Positions 29,957-38,303 are shown, counted from the stretch's first letter. The stretch is DNA of 64,000 nt from Halomonas sp. LBP4 (GCF_003202205.1 NZ_PDOG01000001.1:466507-530506); one strand, 5' to 3'. A program made the numbers and translations. The notes: a model not told the origin generated them from the letters alone.

Positions 29957-30874
29957 GTGCTGGAACAGGAGACCCGGCGTCCCGAGGCCCCCCTGGACGG
30001 CGCCGCCCGGCTGGATGCCGTCAACCAGCAACTCGCCGAGGCCTACCCGGAACTAAGCCCACAGCTCAAGCTGGCCGCGGGTTATGTGCTGGAGCATCCG
30101 GTCGAGATCGCCTTTCAGTCGATTCGCAAGTCGGCCGCCGCCGCCTGCGTTACCCCCTCGACCCTGATGCGCCTGGCCAAGCGGCTGGGCTTCGAGAGCT
30201 ACGAGCAGTTCCGCGAGGTGTTCCAGTCGGCGGTGCAGGCCGGCCCGGTGGAGCTCTCGGGGCGAGCCAGCCACCTGCGCAGCCTGGCCAGCCAGACCGA
30301 CGACCAGGTGTTCCTCGACGTCGGCGATGCGGCCTTCGACAACATCGGCCGGCTGTTCACCGCCGACAACCAGTCCCGGGTACGCGAGGCCGCCCGCCTG
30401 CTGCTGGGGGCCGGCAAGGTCGCGGTGGTGGGCTTCCGCGATACCTTCGCCTGCGCCTACCACTTCGCCTATGTGGGGCGCATCGCCATGCCCAACATCC
30501 ACCTGGTCCGCGGCCTGGAGGGAGGGCTGCTCACCGAGCTCGCCCCCTTCGGCGAGGGCGACGTGGTGGTCGCCTTCGGCTTCGAGCCCTACTGCGCCGA
30601 GACCATCCGTGCGCTGGAACTCACCCGGGAGGCGGGCGTCAGCGCCATCGTGGTAACCGACACCATGCGCTCGCCGCTGGTGCCCGGGGCGAGCATTACC
30701 TTCAACGTGACCAACGCCACGCCCCACTTCTTCCCCTCGATTCTTTCGGCGATCACCCTGATCGAGGTGCTGCTGGCCGAATGCGTGGCCTTCGGCCCCG
30801 ACGACCTGGTCGACAACGTGGCACGCTTCGAGTCGCGGATGCGGGAGATGGGCGCCTACGTCGATATCGAGTAG
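29957..30874 (+). CDS. MurR/RpiR-family transcriptional regulator
   Basis: 305-residue regulator with an N-terminal HTH_6 domain (SIRKSAAAACVTPSTLMRLAKRLGF region, about 55-80) and a C-terminal SIS domain (VAVVGFRDTFACAY..., about 145-280) that in this family binds sugar phosphates or other anionic ligands. GTG at 29957 follows GAGGAG. It is divergent from the hydratase/acyl-CoA synthetase operon, its likely target. The TAG stop is immediately followed by, and partly within, a heptamer repeat. Confidence 0.88.
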   Translation: MLEQETRRPEAPLDGAARLDAVNQQLAEAYPELSPQLKLAAGYVLEHPVEIAFQSIRKSAAAACVTPSTLMRLAKRLGFESYEQFREVFQSAVQAGPVELSGRASHLRSLASQTDDQVFLDVGDAAFDNIGRLFTADNQSRVREAARLLLGAGKVAVVGFRDTFACAYHFAYVGRIAMPNIHLVRGLEGGLLTELAPFGEGDVVVAFGFEPYCAETIRALELTREAGVSAIVVTDTMRSPLVPGASITFNVTNATPHFFPSILSAITLIEVLLAECVAFGPDDLVDNVARFESRMREMGAYVDIE

Positions 30875-30937
30875 CTGGAAGCTGGAAGCTGGAAGCTGGA
30901 AGCTGGAAGCTGGAAGCTGGAAGCTGGAAGCTGGAAG
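30873..30937 (+). repeat. Heptamer tandem repeat, about nine units of AGCTGGA
   Basis: 65 bases of a nearly perfect 7-bp repeat starting within the rpiR-type gene's stop codon. At 30976-31020 the opposite strand carries GCTTGAA-GCTGGAA and GCTGGAA-GCTAGAA units, giving inverted halves as at 9199. Copy number is likely unstable. Confidence 0.9.
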
Positions 30938-31035
30938 GCAGCCTGTCGCCACCAATCCCTGTATCAAGGTCTTTCTTCTAGCTTCCAGCCGCGAAGCGGC
31001 GCTCTTCCAGCTTCAAGCTCCCGGCGAAGCCGGGT

Positions 31036-32013
31036 TCAAGGTATCAGGATGGTGGAGCCGATGGTCCGGCGTCCCTGCAGGGCCTCCTGGGCCTTCCCCG
31101 CTTCCGCCAGCGGATAGCGCTGGGCGATGTCGACCTTGACCTTGCCGCTCTCCAGCATCTCGAAGAGCTCGGCGGCCATCGTCTCCAGGCGTTCGCGGGT
31201 GTCGGCGTAACCGTTGAGGCTCGGCCGGGTGACGAACAGCGAACCCTTCTGGTTGAGGATGCCGATGTTCACGCCCTCCACCGGGCCCGAGGCGTTGCCG
31301 AAGCTGACCATCAGCGCCCGCGGCTTGAGGCAGTCGAGCGAGGTCTCCCAGGTGTCCTTGCCCACCGAGTCGTAGACCACGTCGCACCTCTCGCCACCGG
31401 TCAGCTCGCGTACCCGCTCGACCACGTTCTCCTTCGTGTAGTCGATGGTGGCCCAGGCACCGTTGCGCTTCGCCAGTTCCGCCTTCTCGGGAGAGCTCAC
31501 GGTGCCGATCAGCTTGACGCCCAGTTCCCGCGCCCACTGGCAGGCGATGGAACCGACGCCGCCGGCGGCGGCGTGGAAGAGGATCGTTTCGCCGCCCTCG
31601 AGCCGACGCGTCTGGCGCAGCAGGTACTGCACGGTCAGCCCCTTGAGCATGCAGGCCGCCGCGGTCTCGAAGTCGATGGCATCGGGCAGCACCACCACCT
31701 TGGCGGCGGGCAGGGTGTGCCGCTCGGCGTAGGCGCCCAGCGGCCCCTGGGCGTAGGCGACCCGGTCCCCCGGCTTGAGGTGGCTGACCCCCTCGCCCAC
31801 CGCCTCGACCACGCCGGCGCCTTCGGTCCCGAGCCCCGAAGGCAGCGACGGTACCGGGTAGAGGCCGGTCCGGAAGTAGATGTCGATGAAGTTCAGGCCG
31901 ATGGCCCGGTTCGCGACCCGGACCTCGCCCGGCCCCGGCTCGGCTGGCGCGACGTCGGCGAACTCGAGCACCTCGGAACCGCCGGTGCGGGCAAACTGGA
32001 TGCGCTTGGCCAT
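31036..32013 (-). CDS. NADPH:quinone oxidoreductase, zeta-crystallin type
   Basis: 325-residue MDR-superfamily enzyme lacking zinc ligands. NADPH motif AAAGGVGSIACQWA (about 150), N-terminal GroES-like domain with GLNFIDIYFRTGLYP, and the QOR pattern throughout. Likely reduces quinones or similar electrophiles. Its stop lies inside a CCCGGC-GAA-GCCGGG hairpin that may terminate it. Convergent with the RpiR gene. Confidence 0.93.
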   Translation of the reverse strand: MAKRIQFARTGGSEVLEFADVAPAEPGPGEVRVANRAIGLNFIDIYFRTGLYPVPSLPSGLGTEGAGVVEAVGEGVSHLKPGDRVAYAQGPLGAYAERHTLPAAKVVVLPDAIDFETAAACMLKGLTVQYLLRQTRRLEGGETILFHAAAGGVGSIACQWARELGVKLIGTVSSPEKAELAKRNGAWATIDYTKENVVERVRELTGGERCDVVYDSVGKDTWETSLDCLKPRALMVSFGNASGPVEGVNIGILNQKGSLFVTRPSLNGYADTRERLETMAAELFEMLESGKVKVDIAQRYPLAEAGKAQEALQGRRTIGSTILIP

Positions 32014-32042
32014 GGGATGCTGTCCTGTGTATCGGGATGCTT

Positions 32043-32188
32043 AGGGAAGCACTGCACAAATGTCTGCGCGAGCGAATCGCTGCGTTGCGCGGTGCGCGGA
32101 ATCCTCACATATACCGCATATGCTCCGGTTCCTGTGCTCCGTACGCCTTGCGCTTCATCTCGCTCGCCGATTTGTTCAGCGCTTCCCT
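32043..32188. mobile_element. MITE-like element
   Basis: 146-bp non-coding element. Its ends are imperfect inverted repeats: AGGGAAGCACTGCACAAAT on the left, and AGGGAAGCGCTGAACAAAT read inward on the complementary strand at the right. Inner GCGAGCGA-like sequences also mirror. There is no transposase and no clear target duplication. It fills the space downstream of the hypothetical gene at 32262 and upstream of the quinone oxidoreductase. Confidence 0.7.
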
Positions 32189-32261
32189 CGCATTCGGGTT
32201 AGGGCCCTTTATCCAAACGCCGATGGCTCCGGGGGTCAAGTCAGGGGCCGATCCGTCGAGA

Positions 32262-32834
32262 TCAGGCCCCGGAGGTTAAGGACGCCAACCCCTCGACGAA
32301 GGCCCGCTTCTCCGCCTCGAAGAAGCGAGCGTCGTGCTTGAAGCGGCGCAGCACCTCCTGCTCGTCGAAGGACAGCGTCGGCTTGAGTTCACCGGGCAGG
32401 GTCGCCGGATGCCGGCCGGACAGCCCCACGCGCTGGCCGCAGGCATCCTCGACCCAGCGCGAGATGCCGCACTCGCGCAGGAACGCCTCGTCGAGGTCAT
32501 CCGTCGGCTCGACCCGCAGCGGCGCATTCAGCGCCAGCTCGCGAATCAGCCGCCGCCGGGGCTCGCGGCTCTCCACGAGAGACGCGCTCAGCGCCAGCGT
32601 CATGCCGTCGCCGGCCTCGTCGAGCACCAGCAGGGCCAGTGACAACGGCGCCTCGTCGTTGTCCACCAGCGCCCACAGCCGTGCCGCCTCGTTGGCAAAC
32701 AGCAGGTGTCGCGTGCCACTGAACGCCACCAGGGGCGTCAAGCCCGCGGTCGTGCCGTGCACCGCCGCACACAACCGGGCCAGGCAGGCATCGCGCCGTT
32801 CGCCCGGCTCGAGACTCACCACCTTCATCGTCAT
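32262..32834 (-). CDS. Hypothetical protein
   Basis: 190-residue soluble, Arg/Glu/Leu-rich protein with no signal or membrane segment and no family recognised. ATG at 32834 (MTMKVVSLEPGERRDA) or ATG 32828 are the plausible starts; the frame upstream reads like shadow sequence. The C-terminus is charged (FKHDARFFEAEKRAFVEGL). Divergent from the phosphodiesterase gene. A GGGGCC...GGCCCC hairpin overlaps its stop. Codon use is ordinary, so a real lineage gene is likely. Confidence 0.65.
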   Translation of the reverse strand: MTMKVVSLEPGERRDACLARLCAAVHGTTAGLTPLVAFSGTRHLLFANEAARLWALVDNDEAPLSLALLVLDEAGDGMTLALSASLVESREPRRRLIRELALNAPLRVEPTDDLDEAFLRECGISRWVEDACGQRVGLSGRHPATLPGELKPTLSFDEQEVLRRFKHDARFFEAEKRAFVEGLASLTSGA

Positions 32835-32970
32835 CCCCCCGTGCCTGTAGACAGTCGCGCGAAGGCTAGCATATTCCTTCCGGCGACAGCCTGGCATATC
32901 GTGCAGTGACATCCTGCCGTCACCCCCGTGCAGTATGATCCCAGGCCGACCGAACAAGGAAGCGACGTCC

Positions 32971-33726
32971 ATGCCACACCCCGCCATCGCCCTGCCCCGC
33001 CTGATGGCCCACCGCGGCCTCTCGGCCCATGCTCCGGAGAACACCCTGGCCGCCGTGCGGGCCGCCTTCGAGGCCGGTTGCACCTGGGTGGAGCTCGATG
33101 TGCAGTTGCTCGGCGACGCCACCCCGGTGATCTGGCACGACGCCACCGTGCGACGTTGCTCCGACGGGCGTGCACGGCTGGCCGACCTGGACTGGCCTCG
33201 CGCTCGCAGGCTGGACGCGGGCAGCTGGTTCGGCGACCGCTACCGTGGCGAGCCCATGGCCACGTTACGCGAGATGCTGGAGTTGCTCGACGAACTCGGC
33301 ATGGGCCTCAACCTGGAGCTCAAGGTCACCCGCGGCCGCAATGCAGCGGCGCTGGTCGACAGTGTAGTGCCGACCCTGCTCGATGCCCTGCCCCCGGAGC
33401 GGCTGATTCTCTCCTCCTTCCACGATGGCGCCCTGGCCCGCGCCCGGGAGCTGGCCCCCCCGTCGCGGCTGGCCCTGGGCGTGCTGTTCGAGGGCATCTC
33501 CCGCGACTGGCGCTCGCGCTGCGAGGTGGTGGACGCCTACAGCGTGCATGCCGACTGGAAGCGGCTCAGCCGACGCGGTGCCCGAGCGGTGTGCGAGGCG
33601 GGCTATCGCCTGCTCTGCTACACCGCCAACGATCCCACGGCCTTCGCCCACCAGTGGGCCTGGGGGGTGGAGAGCGTGATCAGCGACGACCCGGCGTGTT
33701 TCGCCGGTCATCTGCCCGACGCCTGA
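32971..33726 (+). CDS. ugpQ: Glycerophosphodiester phosphodiesterase
   Basis: Hydrolyses glycerophosphodiesters to glycerol-3-phosphate and an alcohol. 251 residues with the GDPD signature: catalytic MAHRGLSAHAPENT at the N-terminus, metal-ligand VELDVQL and second His in IWHDATVRR. No signal peptide, so cytosolic UgpQ type. ATG 32971 follows AAGGA at 10 bases. Choline-containing diesters would feed choline to the bet genes; that link is inference. Confidence 0.92.
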   Translation: MPHPAIALPRLMAHRGLSAHAPENTLAAVRAAFEAGCTWVELDVQLLGDATPVIWHDATVRRCSDGRARLADLDWPRARRLDAGSWFGDRYRGEPMATLREMLELLDELGMGLNLELKVTRGRNAAALVDSVVPTLLDALPPERLILSSFHDGALARARELAPPSRLALGVLFEGISRDWRSRCEVVDAYSVHADWKRLSRRGARAVCEAGYRLLCYTANDPTAFAHQWAWGVESVISDDPACFAGHLPDA

Positions 33727-33754
33727 GCCGCTCCGGAGCCCGGGGTCGACTGCA

Positions 33755-35209
33755 TCACCGCGATGCCAGTAGACGTTCGATCCCCACCATGTCGAGGCAC
33801 GCCTCCAGGGCATCGGCCAGCCGGTCGAGCTCGGCGAGGCGGTGGACGGCGTAGTCCACCGCCCCGCCCTCGCCGCCCAGGCCGCAGCGCGCCAGCAGCG
33901 CCGTGCAGGCCTCGGGGCGGTCGAACAGGCCGTGCAGGTAGGTGCCCATGACCTGGCCATCGTCGCTGACCGCGCCGTCCGGTCGCCCCTCCAGCTCGCA
34001 GAAGGGTCGCTCCAACGCAAGCCCCTCGCTGACGCCGTTGTGGATCTCGTAACCGGCGATAGGCTCCCCCTCCGACAGCAGGCGGCCCTCGACGTTGAGC
34101 AGCTGCTTGCCGGCCACCATGCGGGTGGTCATCGCCAGCAGGCCGAACCCCGGCGTGGAGCCGGCCGGCCCCTCGAGCCCCTCCGGGTCGTCGATCACCG
34201 TGCCCAGCATCTGGAAGCCGCCGCAGATGCCCAGCACCCTGCCGCCGAAGCGCAGGTGGCGCCGGATCGCGGTCTCCCAGCCCTGGCGGCGGAGCCAATC
34301 GAGGTCACTGCGGGTGCTCTTGCTGCCCGGCAGGATGAGCAGATCCGCCGGCGGGATGGGCTGGTTCGGTCCGACGAAGGTGAGCGCCACGCGCGGGTGC
34401 AGGCGCAGGGGGTCGAAGTCGTTGTGGTTGCTGATGCGCGGCAGCGCCGGGACCACGACGTGCAGCGCCGGCTCGCCCTCTTCCCGCCCCTCGCGGCCGA
34501 TGCTGTCCTCGGCATCCAGCAGCAGCCCCGGCAGATAGGGCAGCGTGCCCATCACCGGCCTGCCGGTGCGCTGCTCGAGCCAGTCAAGGCCCGGCTGCAG
34601 CAGCGCCATATCGCCGCGAAAGCGGTTGATCACGAAGCCCCGGGTACGCGCCCGTTCGGAGGCCGAGAGCAGTTCCAGGGTGCCCACCAGCTGGGCGAAG
34701 ACACCGCCGCGGTCGATGTCCCCCACCAGCAGCACCGGGCAGTCGACGGCCTCGGCGAAGCCCATGTTGGCGATGTCGTTGGCACGCAGGTTGATCTCCG
34801 CCGGGCTCCCGGCACCCTCGGCGATGACGACGTCATGGCGGCTCGATAGCGCCTGCCAGGCGGCCATCACCGCGGCCTTCGCCTCACGCTTGTAGGCGTG
34901 GTAGTCCAGGGCAGCCATATGACCCTGCACCCGGCCACGCAGGATCACCTGGGCGCCGCGGTCGCTCTCGGGCTTGAGCAGCACCGGGTTCATGTCGCTA
35001 TGCGGCGCCACCCCGGCCGCCAGCGCCTGCAGCGCCGTGGAGCGGCCGATCTCGCCGCCATCCACCGTCACCGCGCTGTTGAGCGCCATGTTCTGCGGCT
35101 TGAACGGCGCCACCGACACCCCGCGCCGCGCCAGCACCCGACACAACCCCGCCACCACGGTGCTCTTGCCCGCATCCGAGGTGGTGCCCTGGATCATCAG
35201 TGTTGCCAT
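33755..35209 (-). CDS. cobQ: Cobyric acid synthase
   Basis: Glutamine-dependent amidation of adenosylcobyrinic a,c-diamide at b, d, e and g to give cobyric acid. 484 residues: N-terminal dethiobiotin-synthetase-like ATPase ([20 protein letters not shown]-loop at about 9-17) and C-terminal triad glutamine amidotransferase with the Cys of [10 protein letters not shown]. It is separated from bluB, the preceding cob gene, by 2.4 kb of inserted opposite-strand genes. Two truncated copies of its first codons lie upstream (35862-35937 and 37506-37560). Confidence 0.97.
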   Translation of the reverse strand: MATLMIQGTTSDAGKSTVVAGLCRVLARRGVSVAPFKPQNMALNSAVTVDGGEIGRSTALQALAAGVAPHSDMNPVLLKPESDRGAQVILRGRVQGHMAALDYHAYKREAKAAVMAAWQALSSRHDVVIAEGAGSPAEINLRANDIANMGFAEAVDCPVLLVGDIDRGGVFAQLVGTLELLSASERARTRGFVINRFRGDMALLQPGLDWLEQRTGRPVMGTLPYLPGLLLDAEDSIGREGREEGEPALHVVVPALPRISNHNDFDPLRLHPRVALTFVGPNQPIPPADLLILPGSKSTRSDLDWLRRQGWETAIRRHLRFGGRVLGICGGFQMLGTVIDDPEGLEGPAGSTPGFGLLAMTTRMVAGKQLLNVEGRLLSEGEPIAGYEIHNGVSEGLALERPFCELEGRPDGAVSDDGQVMGTYLHGLFDRPEACTALLARCGLGGEGGAVDYAVHRLAELDRLADALEACLDMVGIERLLASR

Positions 35210-35254
35210 GCTCGTTGCCGTCCCCTTGCCGTTGGTGGATTGCCCGCCGCCCCA

Positions 35255-35276
35255 AAGTGACACTATAGTATCACTT
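35255..35276. promoter_or_regulatory. Autoregulatory operator of the toxin-antitoxin pair
   Basis: Imperfect 22-bp palindrome centred on ACTATAGT with flanking AAGTGA/TCACTT arms, 25 bases before the antitoxin ATG. Antitoxins of the Phd/YefM family typically bind such sites. It also lies in the cobQ 5' flank. Confidence 0.6.
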
Positions 35277-35300
35277 GCCACTCCCGAGACGGAGATTCCC

Positions 35301-35558
35301 ATGAAAGTCGAGCTGGTGACCAATCTTAAACGCCAGGCCACCAAGATCCTGGCAGAACTGCACGACTCCAAGGAGCCGGTGCTGATCACCGAGCATGGCC
35401 AGCCCTCCGCCTACCTCGTCGATGTGGAAGACTACGAGTTCATGCAGCGTCGCCTGGCACTGCTGGATGGCTTGTCTCGAGGGGAACGGGCAGCTCTGGA
35501 GGGACGGACCTACTCCCAGTCGGAGGCGAAAGAGAAGCTGGGCAAATGGCTGAAGTAA
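35301..35558 (+). CDS. Phd/YefM-family antitoxin
   Basis: 85-residue antitoxin. The N-terminal DNA-binding/dimerisation part ([20 protein letters not shown]) and the [21 protein letters not shown] core are typical. The flexible charged C-terminus ([12 protein letters not shown]) would wrap the toxin. It overlaps the toxin gene by 13 bases. The pair lies between cobQ and the first orphan cobQ fragment. Confidence 0.93.
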   Translation: MKVELVTNLKRQATKILAELHDSKEPVLITEHGQPSAYLVDVEDYEFMQRRLALLDGLSRGERAALEGRTYSQSEAKEKLGKWLK

Positions 35559-35842
35559 CCTGGACGGAACCCGCCCTCTCCGACCCGGAGGCCATTGCCG
35601 ACTATATCGCCCTGGATAACCCCGACGCCGCCCGCAAGCTGGTGACAGCGGTCTTTGCCGCCACCGAACGCCTCGAGACCTTCCCTGGATCAGGCCGCAC
35701 GCCCCCGGAACTTCCCGATTCCGTCTACCGGGAGGTCGTAGTGCCACCTTGCCGGGTCTTCTACCGCCAGGACGCCGATAGCGTGCTGATACTCCATGTC
35801 ATGCGCGAGGAAAGACAGCTCAGGACCTATCTCTTGGGCTGA
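35546..35842 (+). CDS. RelE/ParE-family toxin
   Basis: 98-residue toxin ([21 protein letters not shown]...). The family pattern of alternating helices and strands is seen, ending with RVFYRQDADSVLILHVMREERQL; the Arg/His residues near the C-terminus are typical of the fold. RelE (mRNA cleavage) and ParE (gyrase inhibition) members cannot be separated by eye; DPEAIADYIA resembles ParE. Translationally coupled to the antitoxin. Confidence 0.9.
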   Translation: MAEVTWTEPALSDPEAIADYIALDNPDAARKLVTAVFAATERLETFPGSGRTPPELPDSVYREVVVPPCRVFYRQDADSVLILHVMREERQLRTYLLG

Positions 35843-35861
35843 CTACGAATCCACGCCTGCA

Positions 35862-35937
35862 AGCACCCGGCGCAACCCGCCACCACCGAGCTCTTGCCCG
35901 CATCCGGGGTGGTGCCCTGGATCATCAGTGTCGCCAT
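35862..35937 (-). pseudogene. Orphan 5' fragment of cobQ, copy B
   Basis: Minus-strand copy of the first approximately 25 codons of cobQ. It starts at an ATG-equivalent (35937) and encodes [21 protein letters not shown] before losing frame by a one-base deletion. It differs from intact cobQ at several positions and shares CCCGGATGCGGGCAAGAGC with copy C. It lies directly after the toxin gene. Confidence 0.85.
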
Positions 35938-36174
35938 GCATTACGTCTCGCCCCAGCCGGTACGCCCTTTGGAATAGCGAGACTCTACCCACCCGCCCTA
36001 CTGCCCGCAATCCGAGGGGGAATGGCCTGCCACAATCAGTCGCCACACAATCTCCCGATGGATAGTCAACCAACGGAGAGACACGACTACGTCAGATTGA
36101 CTTATCCTGCTGAATAAGACACGTTGATTCGGCCCATGCCGTCATCAGTTAGTCGCTATTCATTGGAGAATGAC

Positions 36175-36600
36175 ATGGAGCCGGTCATCCAGGAAGAAAC
36201 ATCGGGTTGCGGAATTGCGGCGAGCGCTGCCCTGGCGGGCGTTTCCTACCCCGAAGCCAAGCGGGTAGCCAACGGCCTGGGGATTCATGCCGAGGACAAG
36301 GCATTATGGTCTGATACTGAGCATGTCCGAACCCTCCTCTCGGCCTTTCAAATATCCATATCGCCTACGGAATCTCCATTCGAGTCCTGGAAGGCTCTGC
36401 CGGACAAGGCCTTGCTTTCAATAAAATGGCGTATGGAAGGAGACAAGCCATTCTGGCATTGGGTGGTGTTTGTCAGGCAAGGCGAACGCTCCTTCGTACT
36501 GGATTCCAAGAAGAGCCTGACATCACATATCCGACGGGATCTTTGGCGAATGAAACCCAAGTGGTATATCGAGGTGTATGATGACTACGGCACAGCATAG
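36175..36600 (+). CDS. Putative C39-like (papain-fold) peptidase-domain protein
   Basis: 141-residue protein beginning MEPVIQEETSGCGIAASAAL. The Gln/Glu-x-x-x-x-Cys-Gly arrangement (Cys12), a later His in FWHWVVF (about 100) and Asp in FVLDSKK match the Cys-His-Asp triad order of C39-like cysteine peptidases. No signal peptide. ATG 36175 has a good TTGGAGA site. The gene is AT-richer than its neighbours and overlaps the VOC gene by 23 bases. Substrate unknown. Confidence 0.7.
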   Translation: MEPVIQEETSGCGIAASAALAGVSYPEAKRVANGLGIHAEDKALWSDTEHVRTLLSAFQISISPTESPFESWKALPDKALLSIKWRMEGDKPFWHWVVFVRQGERSFVLDSKKSLTSHIRRDLWRMKPKWYIEVYDDYGTA

Positions 36601-37003
36601 GGATGGGCCTGCCCTGCAGATCAACCTTCTCGTCTTGCGCTGCAAGGAGTTGGAGGCAAGCAAGCGGTTCTATGAGCTACTGGGCTTTCGCTTCTTGAAG
36701 GAGCGGCATGGAGACGGACCTATCCATTACGCCTCGCAGGATGCAGGGATGGTGTTCGAGCTATATCCGCTGTTCGAGAATGAAGCGGTGGACAATACAC
36801 GGCTCGGCTTCATCATTCCGGATCTCGAAAAGGTTCTCTCGCACCTGGAGATTGCGAATCGGCATAAAATCGCCGGCAGGGAGGTCTACATCGTCCAGGA
36901 TCCCGACGACAGGAAAATCGAGCTAATGGAGCGGACAACACAACCATCAGTTTCGTCGCTAGCGTCTTCAGCTGCTTCGAACCGGGCCATGTATCAGACG
37001 TAA
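36578..37003 (+). CDS. VOC-superfamily (glyoxalase/dioxygenase fold) protein
   Basis: 141-residue single VOC domain: LQINLLVLRCKELEASKRFYELLGF at the N-terminus, a central GMVFELYPL strand and C-terminal VYIVQDPDDRKIELME. His and Glu residues at the strand ends could bind metal. Possible roles include lyase or antibiotic/metabolite resistance, but nothing decides. The ATGATG start lies within the 3' end of the peptidase-like gene, so the two are probably co-translated. Confidence 0.82.
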   Translation: MMTTAQHRDGPALQINLLVLRCKELEASKRFYELLGFRFLKERHGDGPIHYASQDAGMVFELYPLFENEAVDNTRLGFIIPDLEKVLSHLEIANRHKIAGREVYIVQDPDDRKIELMERTTQPSVSSLASSAASNRAMYQT

Positions 37004-37029
37004 GCCCTGATCAATCTTTCGAGGTGAGC

Positions 37030-37428
37030 ATGCAAGGAAGCTGTCTTTGTGGTGTCGTAACGTATGAGGTCGATCGGCTCGATATGCCGATCGGGCACTG
37101 CCACTGTCGCACCTGCCAGAAGGCGCATGCCGCGGCCTTTGCGACCACCGCCGGCGTCGAGCGACAGCACTTTCGCTGGACAGCCGGTGAGCGACACCTC
37201 TCCCACTACGAGTCGTCAGCTGGTAAGCGACGCTGGTTCTGTTCGGTATGTGGTACTCACCTGATGGCGGAGCGAGCGGGACAGCCCCACCTCATCCTTC
37301 GGGTTCCGACACTGGACGAAGACCCTGGGATGCGCCCGACCGTCCATCTCTGGCGATCACATGACGTACCCTGGTTGGCGCATGGGGACGAGCTTCCGTC
37401 ATATGACGAATGGCCGCCAGGGAGATAG
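37030..37428 (+). CDS. GFA-family (CENP-V/glutathione-dependent formaldehyde-activating) protein
   Basis: 132 residues with the zinc-cysteine pattern of the family: CLCG (5-8), CHCRTC (about 24-29) and CSVCG near the middle. ATG 37030 gives MQGSCLCGVV, the usual start, with GAGG five bases upstream. Most members are uncharacterised and not proven formaldehyde enzymes. Last gene of the cargo trio, ending 77 bases before cobQ fragment C. Confidence 0.88.
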   Translation: MQGSCLCGVVTYEVDRLDMPIGHCHCRTCQKAHAAAFATTAGVERQHFRWTAGERHLSHYESSAGKRRWFCSVCGTHLMAERAGQPHLILRVPTLDEDPGMRPTVHLWRSHDVPWLAHGDELPSYDEWPPGR

Positions 37429-37505
37429 AAATTGGACCGCTCCCCCCCCTGACCGCAAGCTTGCGATCCCCCTGACTCTCGCGTCCTGGTGACCCGCCTT
37501 CACGG

Positions 37506-37560
37506 CCCCGCCACCACCGAGCTCTTGCCCGCATCCGGGGTGGTGGCCCGAATCATCAAA
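37506..37560 (-). pseudogene. Orphan 5' fragment of cobQ, copy C
   Basis: Second truncated copy of the cobQ Walker A region, immediately downstream of the bluB stop where cobQ would be expected. It shares a continuous stretch of about 37 bases with copy B, and lacks the first codons. The CCACCACC and GGTGGTGG ends form an 8-bp inverted repeat. Confidence 0.82.
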
Positions 37561-37577
37561 GTGGACAATGACTTCCA

Positions 37578-38303
37578 TCAACTGCTGTCATGTCGAGCGT
37601 CGATCGCCCGCTTCAAGGGAGTACTGGCCAGTGGCTCGCCCCAGCCATTGCCATGCACCCGCGCGGCCAGCGGCAGGCGTTGCCGCCAACCGGCGCGGGC
37701 GAGTTCCGGCCGGTCGAGGAAGTCGCCGACATAGCCCAGGCAGAGGTAGGCAAGCGGGTAGACCGACGCCGGCAGCGACAACACCTCGGCCAGTTCGGCC
37801 GGGTCGAGGATGCTGACCCAGCCGACCCCGATGCCTTCGGCCCGGGCCGCCAGCCACAGGTTCTGGACCGCCAGGCAGGTGCTGAACAGGTCCGTCTCGA
37901 CGATGCTGTGCCGACCCAGCACGTGCTCGCCGCCACGCTCCCGGTCGCAGGTGATGCACAGGTTGAGCGGGCTCTCCAGGATGCCCTCCAGCTTGAGGCG
38001 GCGGTAGAGCATCCCGCGCGCCCCGGCATGGCATTCGGCCGCCCTGGCGTTCTCACGCTCGAAGATCCGATGCACCCGTTCGCGCACCTCGAGGCTGTCG
38101 ATCACCAGGAAGTCCCAGGGCTGCATGAAGCCCACCGAGGGCGCGTGGTGGGCAGCCTCCAGCAGGCGCGCCAGCACCTCGGGCGGGATGGGATCCGGCA
38201 GGAACTGGGCGCGCACGTCCCGGCGCTCGTGGATGGCCCGGTAGACGCCGGCCCGCTGTGCTTCGGGGAAGGCGTGGTCGGGTCGCCCGCTCTGCTCTGC
38301 CAT
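37578..38303 (-). CDS. bluB: 5,6-dimethylbenzimidazole synthase
   Basis: Oxygen-dependent fragmentation of reduced FMN to DMB, the cobalamin lower ligand. 241 residues of nitroreductase fold: RRDVRAQFLPDPIP, the HHAPSVGFMQPWDFLVI motif and GVGWVSILDP are typical of BluB. ATG 38303 follows AGGAGAGAG and is preferred to ATG 38327. Its presence fits an organism making true B12 aerobically. Confidence 0.95.
   Translation of the reverse strand: MAEQSGRPDHAFPEAQRAGVYRAIHERRDVRAQFLPDPIPPEVLARLLEAAHHAPSVGFMQPWDFLVIDSLEVRERVHRIFERENARAAECHAGARGMLYRRLKLEGILESPLNLCITCDRERGGEHVLGRHSIVETDLFSTCLAVQNLWLAARAEGIGVGWVSILDPAELAEVLSLPASVYPLAYLCLGYVGDFLDRPELARAGWRQRLPLAARVHGNGWGEPLASTPLKRAIDARHDSS

Noticed and set aside
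30873..30937. CRISPR-like array
   Set aside because: The 7-bp units are contiguous without spacers and no cas genes are nearby.
35862..37560. cobQ-derived repeats as integron attC sites
   Set aside because: The repeats have inverted ends (CCACCACC/GGTGGTGG) and separate gene cassettes, but lack GTTRRRY-type core sites, and no integron integrase is present. They are better explained as cobQ fragments.
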